DNA of 8,740 bases from Deltaproteobacteria bacterium (GCA_023262305.1 JALRCK010000067.1:1-8740); one strand, 5' to 3'. Counted from the first letter of the stretch, positions 1-5,781 are shown. Notes: a model not told the origin generated them from the letters alone. Numbers and translations: made by a program.

Positions 1-4
1 TCCT

Positions 5-607
5 CTATTGTCTGCTCAGCATTGCAAGATTATCTCTGATAACTGCCTGATCTGACAAAGTTATCGCTTTTTCTAACGCCTCAACGGTTACTATTGTACC
101 CGTACCCCGATCGTACTCAAGCGCCGCCAGGTTATTCCTCACTCGCGCCGAATCAGGGTGATTCTCTAAAAATTCCAGGTACATATCACGTGCCTCATTG
201 ATTTCTCCCTGCAACTCCTTTACGAGACCCAGGTTTGCCAGGGCCTCATCATAGTCTCGGTCCATGGCGTAAGCCTCCCTAAAGAGCTCCTCTGCCTCCA
301 TGTATCTCCCCTCCAAGAGGGCAATACACCCCCTACCATCAACAGCCGCTGCAACCGGAGCGAGATCGGATGCTAATTCGAACGATTTACGCGCCTCTCG
401 CAACTCCCGTCGTCTAAGAAACTCCGTTCCGATATCGACGAGTTGCTGCGCCCTTTGGAACCGATCCTCTGGCACGCGAGGGCGCGGGATGCATCCGGTC
501 AGAGCAACCACCCACACACCTATCGAGAGTAGCGCGGAGAAAGTTGCGTACCTTAGGCATATTTCTCTAGACCTTCGAACCTTTGATCCAACGTGTGGCA
601 CCCTCAT
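5..607 (-). CDS. TPR-repeat lipoprotein of the T3SS cluster
   Basis: This encodes a 200-aa predicted lipoprotein. The N-terminus has a basic stretch, a hydrophobic segment at about residues 23-37 and the lipobox LTGC with the acceptor Cys39. The rest is helical, with three recognisable tetratricopeptide repeats (about 52-84, 85-119, 120-153) and a weaker fourth. A GTG two codons upstream (613) extends the frame, but AGGAGG at 614-619 directly abuts it and lies 6 nt from the ATG at 607, so I chose the ATG. It starts 13 bp after the sctV stop, so it belongs to the T3SS operon. TPR domains bind proteins, and the TPR lipoprotein PilF is the pilotin of the type IV pilus secretin. A pilotin or assembly role for the T3SS secretin is therefore possible, but this is inference. 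The bases beyond the stop (4-1) read AGGA on the coding strand, suggesting another gene follows immediately off the edge. Confidence 0.85.
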   Translation of the reverse strand: MRVPHVGSKVRRSREICLRYATFSALLSIGVWVVALTGCIPRPRVPEDRFQRAQQLVDIGTEFLRRRELREARKSFELASDLAPVAAAVDGRGCIALLEGRYMEAEELFREAYAMDRDYDEALANLGLVKELQGEINEARDMYLEFLENHPDSARVRNNLAALEYDRGTGTIVTVEALEKAITLSDQAVIRDNLAMLSRQ

Positions 608-613
608 GAGCAC

Positions 614-619
614 CCTCCT
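614..619 (-). promoter_or_regulatory. Ribosome binding site of the TPR lipoprotein gene
   Basis: The coding strand reads AGGAGG 6 nt before the ATG at 607, just after the sctV stop codon (623-621). It decides between that ATG and the in-frame GTG at 613, which would have no spacer. Confidence 0.8.
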
Positions 620-620
620 T

Positions 621-2492
621 TCACATTACGGACTCAGCTAATGCAGCGCGTTCGCTCTCTCCCACCAACTCGATCGCCCCGGCACAGATCACCTCGAATC
701 GGGGCGACAGCTCCTCATGAGCGAGCACCTTCACCTCCGGTCCCCGAACATTCACGATATCCCTGAGATAGGCGCGAGACCGCTTAGAGGCGAGCAACAC
801 CGACCCCGGCTTAACAACCTCAGAGACACGGGAGCAGATCGCATCCACGAGCTCGCCCGAGATGAGAGAGCCACTCTCCTCCGAACGAGTAAGAACGAGA
901 TCTAAGAGAGGCTCAATCGCCACCCCCCTAATCCGGCGGTCCACTGCCACGCCCGAACAGATCACCGGCGCGAGCGCTGCTCGAACCTCCGCGACCAATC
1001 CACGCTCGTTAGCTTTTCCGCCGCACTCAGCGATCGTCTGCAGAATGACATCCATGTGCCGAGTTGTTACCTCCTCTCGTAGAAGAGCGCGAAGCACCGC
1101 CGTAAACTGCGTCAGTGAAATCACGGAGGGAACAACCCCTGATACCAAATCCGGAACGCTCTTCTCAACGTAATCGAGCGCCCGCCTCGTCGCACCATCA
1201 TCAAGGAGATCTACCCTGTGACGATCAACACACTCCCTTACGCACTCCCCGAGATCACTCCACTCGCGCGCCTGACATCCACTCTCATCGGCATACGCCT
1301 CCATCCCGCGGACCAGGATCCGAAAAGCCCCTTGAGGCTCACGCCATATCGAAATTCCGGGACGCTGCAACACCAATCCCCACGCTTGAAATGCGTATCC
1401 TCTAATCTGCTCGAGCTCATCAGCGATGTGCCTGAGGGACGGCATCTTTGAAAACCACTCTTGGTTTACCTCGATCTGGACCGTTGGCGAGAGCGTCGGC
1501 TCGAAGTGTTGTGATGATGCTGTGCTACTCTGCGGCTCGTTACCCTTGGAGGACGGGAGCAAGGTAACCGCTATCGCAGCTGCCACTCCGAGAAGCGCAA
1601 CATGCGGCATGCCAGGAACACACCCCAACGCGAGAGCCGCCGCCACAACGAATCCCCGCGCAGTTCGAAAACTTCCGAGCTGGGAGATGAGATCCCCTGA
1701 GAGCGACGAGGCTTCGTCGACCTGCACACGAGTGACGATGAGACCCGCTGCGACTGAATTAAGCAGAGATGGCACCTGCGAAAGAAGTCCATCACCTATG
1801 GTCAACAACGTGTAGCGCCGGACGGCCACCTCGACATCGAGCCCATGAATCAGCAACCCAACGAGGAGACCTCCCGTAATATTCACGAAGGTGACCACAA
1901 GCCCCGCTACGGCATCTCCCTTCACAAACTTCATGGCGCCATCGAGCGCGCCGTAGAATCGCGATTCACTCTGGACCTCTGCTCGTTTTCGTCTCGCTCC
2001 CTCGGGGTCGAGCAGTCCGCTCCGGATCTCTGCATCGATCGCCATCTGTTTGCCGGGTAAAGCATCGAGTGTAAACCGCGCTGAAACCTCCGCAACGCGC
2101 TCAGCCCCCTTGGCTACGACGATAAATTGAATGAGGGTGATGAGGAGAAAGAGGATGCACCCGACGACAAGACTCCCCTGAATGACCACCGAGCCAAAAG
2201 CCTCCACTGCCTGCCCGGCGTGTCCAGTGCTAAGCACGGCACGCGTCGTTGCAAGGTTAAGCGAGAGTCGCACCAGCGTAGCCATGAGGAGGAGCGACGG
2301 AAGGGTCGCCAATTTGAGAGGGTCCCGTATATGAAGGGCTCCAACTACGAGAAGGAGCGCAAAGAGTAGGTTCGAACACAACAAGATATCGAGCAGAAGA
2401 GGCGGCAAGGGTACGAGCATGCAGCCGACTACAAGCAGCAATCCAACAGGGACCAACACTTCCTGAACGGAGAAGCTCTGCGCGCTGTGCAT
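621..2492 (-). CDS. sctV: T3SS export gate protein SctV (FHIPEP/FlhA family)
   Basis: SctV forms the nonameric export gate in the inner membrane, through which unfolded substrates enter the T3SS. This 623-aa protein has about eight hydrophobic segments in the first 313 residues. It also has the family signature RLSLNLATTR (75-84) and the highly conserved cytoplasmic loop running from IQFIVVAKGAERV (121-133) through FTLDALPGKQMAIDAE (140-155) to GAMKFVKGDA (185-194). The cytoplasmic domain covers about 335-623. Its second half aligns by eye with the usual family pattern (PDLVSGVVPSVISL, LREEVTTRHMDVILQTIAE). The segment that normally carries GLPAxWI and GYxVxDPxxVxxTHL is missing between RILVRGMEAY (391-400) and LGECVRE (414-420). 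This explains a length well below the usual 680-710 aa. The start is set by AAGGGG 6 nt upstream of the ATG. The injectisome neighbours (sctJ, sctQ) favour SctV over flagellar FlhA. Confidence 0.96.
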   Translation of the reverse strand: MHSAQSFSVQEVLVPVGLLLVVGCMLVPLPPLLLDILLCSNLLFALLLVVGALHIRDPLKLATLPSLLLMATLVRLSLNLATTRAVLSTGHAGQAVEAFGSVVIQGSLVVGCILFLLITLIQFIVVAKGAERVAEVSARFTLDALPGKQMAIDAEIRSGLLDPEGARRKRAEVQSESRFYGALDGAMKFVKGDAVAGLVVTFVNITGGLLVGLLIHGLDVEVAVRRYTLLTIGDGLLSQVPSLLNSVAAGLIVTRVQVDEASSLSGDLISQLGSFRTARGFVVAAALALGCVPGMPHVALLGVAAAIAVTLLPSSKGNEPQSSTASSQHFEPTLSPTVQIEVNQEWFSKMPSLRHIADELEQIRGYAFQAWGLVLQRPGISIWREPQGAFRILVRGMEAYADESGCQAREWSDLGECVRECVDRHRVDLLDDGATRRALDYVEKSVPDLVSGVVPSVISLTQFTAVLRALLREEVTTRHMDVILQTIAECGGKANERGLVAEVRAALAPVICSGVAVDRRIRGVAIEPLLDLVLTRSEESGSLISGELVDAICSRVSEVVKPGSVLLASKRSRAYLRDIVNVRGPEVKVLAHEELSPRFEVICAGAIELVGESERAALAESVM

Positions 2493-2510
2493 CTCGCACC
2501 CCTTAAAAAG

Positions 2511-2834
2511 CTATCCAGCTCTCATGTTTCGAATCGGTGCCATCTCAGCGTCATGCTGAGACCGCAAGACGTTCGATGCCATAGAAACAGCCTGCGTGAC
2601 CTGCTGAATGTACATCTGCTTGTTCAACATCTCAGTCAGGCTTCCGATATTCATATCAGGCACAACAATGTCGGCTACGGCTTTGCCCACGGAACTCACA
2701 ACGGACCCGGCAGTTGCGCTCCAGGACCCAAGCGTACTTCGCGGCTCCGGCGCAGAACGCACCAGCGATGAGCTTCCGACGGACATCCCCCATGAACCAT
2801 CTGATATCGGGCGAATTGAACTTAACGTTGACAT
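2511..2834 (-). CDS. Small Ser-rich T3SS-cluster protein, possible secreted or rod-like subunit
   Basis: I do not recognise this 107-aa protein with confidence. Residues 1-60 are rich in Ser, Gly, Thr and Ala and probably disordered, as in T3SS secretion signals. Residues about 64-98 form one amphipathic helix (from SLTEMLNKQ through QAVSMASNVLRSQ). It has no Cys, no signal peptide and no membrane segment. The ATG at 2834 has AAGGAG 6 nt upstream. The earlier in-frame ATG at 2867 has no ribosome binding site, so I rejected it. The gene lies between sctQ (71 bp gap) and sctV (18 bp gap). Size, the disordered N-terminus plus C-terminal helix, and the strong ribosome binding site fit an inner-rod (SctI-like) or other early T3SS substrate. 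A weak resemblance to small flagellar YjfB-type helices was also considered. Both ideas are inference. Confidence 0.75.
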   Translation of the reverse strand: MSTLSSIRPISDGSWGMSVGSSSLVRSAPEPRSTLGSWSATAGSVVSSVGKAVADIVVPDMNIGSLTEMLNKQMYIQQVTQAVSMASNVLRSQHDAEMAPIRNMRAG

Positions 2835-2840
2835 TTTTTT

Positions 2841-2846
2841 CTCCTT
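2841..2846 (-). promoter_or_regulatory. Strong ribosome binding site of the 107-aa gene
   Basis: The coding strand reads AAGGAG followed by six A residues and ATG at 2834. The spacing and A-rich spacer favour efficient translation and fix the start 11 codons inside the longest frame. Confidence 0.8.
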
Positions 2847-2905
2847 GAAAGAGTAGACAGTCGACATATCGACGCACTCGCCGAATTGTTGCTAACGTTC
2901 GCCGC

Positions 2906-3151
2906 CTACAACACCGACTCGATCGTGAGCAACAACTGCCCCTCAGAGGTTCGGAACTTACCCTCCGCCAACACCGTCGCACCGAGGCGCACAAAGCACC
3001 TCTCAAGTGCCACCTCACCGAGGTTAATCACCGCACCTGGTCGCAAGCCCACTAAATCAGACAACCGCATCTCTATCTCCCCGAGGTCGAGTCGGACCCC
3101 TGGAATCTGGTGCTCACGCACCTCGTTGCATTCAGTAATCTCTATCGTCAT
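2906..3151 (-). CDS. Probable internal translation product SctQ-C
   Basis: Inside sctQ, GGAGG at 3159-3163 on the coding strand lies 7 nt before an in-frame ATG at 3151. Initiation there would make an 81-aa protein: a 15-residue leader followed by the complete SpoA2 domain. Several characterised SctQ genes (Yersinia YscQ, Salmonella SsaQ, Shigella Spa33) make such a short C-terminal product from an internal start, and it assembles with full-length SctQ. The size is close to YscQ-C, about 88 aa. The signal is seen directly. That it is used in the cell is inferred from the family. Confidence 0.55.
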   Translation of the reverse strand: MTIEITECNEVREHQIPGVRLDLGEIEMRLSDLVGLRPGAVINLGEVALERCFVRLGATVLAEGKFRTSEGQLLLTIESVL

Positions 3152-3733
3152 ACCTTTTCCTCCACACATACCACGACCACGAATGCCAAACTCCGGCATC
3201 CACACATCGATCATTTCACACTTCACCGCGGCCCCAACCTCAAGCCTCTCGATATCTTTGGCAACTCCATACATCCTCACCCGCACGCTCGGATCTCGAT
3301 GAGGCTGCACAGCGCAGCGGGGCATCTTAATCACCGGATGCGAGGCGGCGCACCACACATGACCAGCGACACCATCAAGCCTCCACACTCCCCACTCAGG
3401 CGGAGGCTGCCGATCAAAGGTAAGCACACACGGAAACGAGCGTGGATTGCCGAGGGCGTTGACGATAGTCTGAGCATGCCGGACGAAACGCAGCGTTCGC
3501 TGAAGCGGAGACGTGCTCTCACAGGTATCGTCGACCCGGATCGCAAATCCAGCTCCAGCGCCATCCTTAAAGACCAGCCAATCTGCGTGCGTCGATGGCG
3601 ACTCGACGCGCTGAAATCGCTTCACAACTCCACTCGATGTGAGCGCACGCGCAACATGCTGCGCTAACGGAAGAGCATCTTGCTCGGCCTGAAAAGCGTC
3701 TCGATTAGTCATGGTGAACCGGTTCGCCCTCAT
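2906..3733 (-). CDS. sctQ: T3SS sorting-platform/C-ring protein SctQ (SpoA domain)
   Basis: SctQ builds the cytoplasmic C-ring or pods that load substrates and hold the SctK-SctL-SctN ATPase complex. The C-terminal 66 residues (210-275 of 275) are a clear SpoA (FliM/FliN C-terminal) domain, with VRLDLGEIEMRLSDLVGLRPG, then ALERCFVRLGATVLAEGKF and QLLLTIESVL. The preceding stretch, about 147-200, looks like the diverged first SpoA domain usual in SctQ. The N-terminal 140 residues are poorly conserved, as is normal for the family. The chosen ATG at 3733 overlaps the stop of the upstream 63-aa gene (ATGA) and has AGGGGG about 5 nt upstream, so translation is probably coupled. The frame stays open 12 codons further upstream inside that gene, but without better support. 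An internal in-frame start at 3151 is listed separately. The length is slightly below the usual 300-350 aa. Confidence 0.9.
   Translation of the reverse strand: MRANRFTMTNRDAFQAEQDALPLAQHVARALTSSGVVKRFQRVESPSTHADWLVFKDGAGAGFAIRVDDTCESTSPLQRTLRFVRHAQTIVNALGNPRSFPCVLTFDRQPPPEWGVWRLDGVAGHVWCAASHPVIKMPRCAVQPHRDPSVRVRMYGVAKDIERLEVGAAVKCEMIDVWMPEFGIRGRGMCGGKGMTIEITECNEVREHQIPGVRLDLGEIEMRLSDLVGLRPGAVINLGEVALERCFVRLGATVLAEGKFRTSEGQLLLTIESVL
3159..3163 (-). promoter_or_regulatory. Internal Shine-Dalgarno within sctQ
   Basis: GGAGG on the coding strand is placed 7 nt before the internal ATG (3151-3149) that opens the SpoA2 domain. Within sctQ this falls at the Gly-Gly codons of a GMCGGKGM stretch. Confidence 0.55.
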
Positions 3734-3921
3734 GCCACCCCCTCTTCGTGGAGGAGAGCCTCTAAGCAACGGTAGTAGGTATCAGTGTCGGACTCCCCGT
3801 GCATCTCGGCAAGAAAGGCCTCTCCTTGCGCGATATGATGGGGTGCCAATGCCAGACTAGCGAGCTCTATCCCCTCTACAAAGCACGCCATCGCGATCCG
3901 TTCGATACTCTCACTCTTCAT
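3730..3921 (-). CDS. 63-aa hypothetical protein between sctJ and sctQ
   Basis: I do not recognise this protein. It is 63 residues, acidic and predicted helical, with no signal peptide or membrane segment. Its features are an N-terminal helix (MKSESIERIAMACFVEGIEL), the stretch ALAPHHIAQGE and a C-terminal helix (YYRCLEALLHEEG). It is translated immediately after sctJ (5 bp gap), and the 3' part of sctJ supplies its GAGGGG ribosome binding motif. Its stop overlaps the sctQ start as ATGA. That packing supports a real, co-translated gene. In Yersinia-type operons sctK and sctL follow sctJ, but both encode proteins of about 200 aa, so this is not a normal SctK or SctL. A small adaptor or chaperone for SctQ is possible but speculative. 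Confidence 0.7.
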   Translation of the reverse strand: MKSESIERIAMACFVEGIELASLALAPHHIAQGEAFLAEMHGESDTDTYYRCLEALLHEEGVA

Positions 3922-3926
3922 AACTC

Positions 3927-4757
3927 TTACCCCTCAAAATCCAACTCTTTTGGAAGTGAAAACGTTGATCGCTTCATGCGTCGAGTGGCGAGGCGCCGAA
4001 TACCTAACGCACATAAAACTCCGCCTGCGATCGCAGCACCCACTGCCCATGGGGGCGTCGCCGTTGAGCGCATCTCCTCGCGCAGCCCACCAACAGAAGC
4101 GGACACGACCTCGAGAGGTCTCCTCGGCGGTGGCGCCACACTCTTCAACACTCGTACCGACTCACGTGAAATACCTGCAGCACCAGAGATGAGCGCCGAA
4201 ATCTCCCCATCACTCGCCTTGAAGGACTCATCAACAACCAAGAGCACGGCTCCCGAACCGAGACGAAGATCCTGAGATGGAAATAAGGGATCCTCATCCG
4301 GCACGTTGATGTGAACTCGGGGCTCAAGAACTCCTGGAATCGCAGAGAGGCTATCCTCAATTGATGCCGCCAGGGCGCGCTCATACCGAAACCGCTGTTC
4401 CTCCCGACTCGGAATCATCGAGCTTTTACTCACCAAGGAGTCCCCTCCCCGTGGAGCGAGCACTCGTTGAGTATCTAGGTGAGAGAGCGCCAAAACCATC
4501 TGATCGCGGTCGACCGCGATAGCCCACCGACCATCTGCCTGAAGAACCTTGGACGCTTCAAGATGGGCTGCACTCAAGTGACTCACCACCTTGTTGGCTT
4601 CTCGCTCTGAGAGATCATGCACGATCTCTTCCTGGCATGCGGCACAGACAACCGCTATCACCAGGCCAACAACAACGTGGAGAACGTGCCTCCTACGTCG
4701 CTGACCGCACCCCCTGCTGAACCAACTTGTCTCGTAACATCTCCAACGCCCGATCAT
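3927..4757 (-). CDS. sctJ: T3SS inner-membrane ring lipoprotein SctJ (YscJ/PrgK/FliF family)
   Basis: SctJ forms the periplasmic-side ring of the T3SS base together with SctD. Counted from the ATG at 4757 the protein is 276 aa. It has an Arg-rich n-region (QRRRR), a hydrophobic stretch and a lipobox-like CAAC with acceptor Cys41. The two ring-building motifs follow, about 42-100 and 115-205. The conserved sequences are LSEREANKVVSHL and the family hallmark SREEQRFRYERALAASIEDS followed by IPGVLEPRVHINVPDEDP. A C-terminal membrane helix lies at about 236-252, followed by a basic cytoplasmic tail, as in YscJ. The start is uncertain. The chosen ATG has only GAGG, 4 nt upstream, and lies 65 nt inside the sigma factor gene. 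The better AGGAGG at the sigma stop codon has no usual start codon at proper spacing. The Cys at lipobox position -3 is unusual. Confidence 0.92.
   Translation of the reverse strand: MIGRWRCYETSWFSRGCGQRRRRHVLHVVVGLVIAVVCAACQEEIVHDLSEREANKVVSHLSAAHLEASKVLQADGRWAIAVDRDQMVLALSHLDTQRVLAPRGGDSLVSKSSMIPSREEQRFRYERALAASIEDSLSAIPGVLEPRVHINVPDEDPLFPSQDLRLGSGAVLLVVDESFKASDGEISALISGAAGISRESVRVLKSVAPPPRRPLEVVSASVGGLREEMRSTATPPWAVGAAIAGGVLCALGIRRLATRRMKRSTFSLPKELDFEG
4689..4694 (-). promoter_or_regulatory. AGGAGG at the sigma stop codon without a matching start
   Basis: The coding strand reads AGGAGG overlapping the TAG of the sigma gene (4695-4693). This is where a ribosome binding site for sctJ would be expected. 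No in-frame ATG, GTG or TTG for sctJ follows within 4-12 nt; the nearest in-frame candidates are CTG and GTG inside the signal peptide. It may be an unused site or serve a non-standard start. Confidence 0.35.
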
Positions 4758-5466
4758 GTAGCCTCGACACCCACGATTTTGATAGTCCTGCATACTGCTC
4801 TGCGACCTGATGTAACGTCAGGTCACGAAAGTAGTATTGCTCGACTATGGTTCGCTCTTTTTCGGGCAAAGTTGCTAATGCGGAACGAATTTTTTTCGAA
4901 AGTTGTTTTTTGTGAAGCTCACTCTCTGGATCTGTGGCGCCCTCTTTGGCGAGCTGGCTAAATTCCGCCGATGCGCTTGAAAGCGCGAGGGCGACAGCGC
5001 TCTTGCTCAGCAAGTCTACTGCATCAGCACCGACCGAGGGACGCCTCGGCACTCGAGATCGGCGATCTTCAAGGGACTGCTCACGCATCTCCTGAGCACT
5101 CTCTAACGCTTTGAGCATCTGGTAGGCGTATCCGGAAAGGTCACACGACGCGCGTATATGGTCGATAACCGCACCCCGTATTCTCAAGTATGCGAAAGAC
5201 TTGAACTCACTCCCTCGCGAAGTATCGAATCGCCCAGCGGCCTCGACGAGCCCAAGAAATCCGGCGGCTATGAAATCCTCGCGATGGCGTTGCGGAAGAC
5301 CCATCGCTCGAATGAGCCGCGAGACCAAACCCTCGACAAAGTCGTGGTACTGCTCAATGAGTGCATCACGTTCGCCTATCTCGCTTGAAATCGCTCTCAT
5401 GCTCCCTCTTCGAGCCCCTCCGAGATGGACCGACTCGAACTCTTCCGCTTTAGCTCTCCCTATCAC
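4693..5466 (-). CDS. FliA/WhiG-like sigma-70 family factor heading the T3SS cluster
   Basis: This is a 257-aa alternative sigma factor. Region 2 (about 35-105) contains DFIAAGFLGLVEAAGRFD and FKSFAYLRIRGAVIDHIR, the core-binding and -10 recognition region as in FliA-type factors. Region 4 (about 183-250) contains LPEKERTIVEQYYFRDLT and the helix-turn-helix LHQVAEQYAGLSKSWVSRLHDRAL for -35 recognition. The linker (about 110-180) is rich in Ala and Ser and does not show the usual FliA region 3. The GTG start at 5466 has AAGGAGGGG upstream with 7 nt spacing after AGGAGG. The ATG at 5400 is a less likely alternative. It is the first gene of the block and overlaps sctJ, which suggests it controls T3SS genes, possibly including itself. 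The family assignment is firm. The regulon is inferred. Confidence 0.9.
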   Translation of the reverse strand: MIGRAKAEEFESVHLGGARRGSMRAISSEIGERDALIEQYHDFVEGLVSRLIRAMGLPQRHREDFIAAGFLGLVEAAGRFDTSRGSEFKSFAYLRIRGAVIDHIRASCDLSGYAYQMLKALESAQEMREQSLEDRRSRVPRRPSVGADAVDLLSKSAVALALSSASAEFSQLAKEGATDPESELHKKQLSKKIRSALATLPEKERTIVEQYYFRDLTLHQVAEQYAGLSKSWVSRLHDRALEMLRDKLVQQGVRSAT

Positions 5467-5473
5467 CCGCGCC

Positions 5474-5479
5474 CCTCCT
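5474..5479 (-). promoter_or_regulatory. Ribosome binding site for the GTG-started sigma gene
   Basis: AGGAGG, within the longer AAGGAGGGG, lies 7 nt before the GTG at 5466. It is the reason for choosing this start over the internal ATG at 5400. Confidence 0.7.
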
Positions 5480-5721
5480 TGCTCTTATCCTGCAGCCGAG
5501 TTGCTTGTTCCGAGTTCTCATCGGAAAACCGGAATGATAGTTGCGTCTTTTCTTGAGATTTTTACCCCAGAGGCGCCCGGCGCAGAGTGCCACAACTGCA
5601 GACAGATCAAAGGAAAAAAGTATCGTGAACCAGCTTCGAACAGATACGTTCCGATTCGTGCACTTTACTTCTCATGCGCCTTCCCCTAGGCTCGAAGGGG
5701 TCGAAGCGAAACCCTCCTAAC

Positions 5722-5733
5722 CCGATAGATCGG
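5722..5733. repeat. Short palindrome upstream of hemB
   Basis: CCGAT-AG-ATCGG is a perfect inverted repeat with 5-bp arms and a 2-bp centre, about 48 bp upstream of the hemB ATG. It could be an operator half-site pair. At this length chance is also plausible. Confidence 0.25.
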
Positions 5734-5781
5734 AGGCTGGCTCGGCTCGCATTCCGGGTCATCCCGAGGAGACTGTATAGT

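Larger units (their letters stand above)
5467..5781. other. Divergent intergenic region between sigma factor gene and hemB
   Basis: These 315 bp lie between two divergently read genes and should hold promoters for both the T3SS cluster and hemB. Apart from the sigma ribosome binding site, I find no convincing -35/-10 pair on either strand. Small structures are visible. CCGATAGATCGG (5722-5733) is a 5-bp-arm palindrome 48 bp before the hemB start. CCCCT/AGGGG (5683-5687 and 5696-5700) forms a short hairpin that overlaps the direct repeat TCGAAG (5692-5697 and 5701-5706). An open frame runs into hemB from 5674, but its extra 36 residues do not look like HemB. Confidence 0.6.

Noticed and set aside
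621..2492. Flagellar FlhA instead of SctV
   Set aside because: The neighbours encode a YscJ-type lipoprotein with a single C-terminal membrane helix and a SctQ-like SpoA protein, with no flagellar gene nearby, so the injectisome assignment is better.
2835..2867. Earlier ATG for the 107-aa gene
   Set aside because: No ribosome binding site precedes 2867, while AAGGAG sits 6 nt before the ATG at 2834 and would lie inside the longer frame.
3110..3667. Plus-strand open frame of 185 codons opposite sctQ
   Set aside because: It lies wholly antisense to a clear SctQ reading frame with a SpoA domain. Its predicted protein is low-complexity, rich in His, Thr and Arg, with no domain, so it is a shadow.
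5588..5604. TGGCAC on the minus strand as a sigma-54 -24 element upstream of the sigma gene
   Set aside because: The matching TTGC -12 element is absent at the required spacing, and no enhancer-binding protein gene is present here.
5201..5689. Plus-strand open frame of 162 codons running through the 5' part of the sigma gene
   Set aside because: It is antisense to conserved sigma region 2 and its product has no recognisable feature or start signal.
5702..5728. CCCGATAG as a FliA-type -10 upstream of hemB
   Set aside because: The TAAA expected 15 nt upstream is CGAA, so the two-part motif is not met.
5674..5781. N-terminal extension of hemB by 36 codons
   Set aside because: The extra residues are basic and unlike HemB N-termini. 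The ATG at 5782 gives the normal family start and has GAGGAG upstream.
5776..5781. TATAGT as a -10 box for hemB
   Set aside because: It touches the hemB ATG and has no -35 match about 17 bp upstream; a leaderless hemB is unlikely given GAGGAG upstream.
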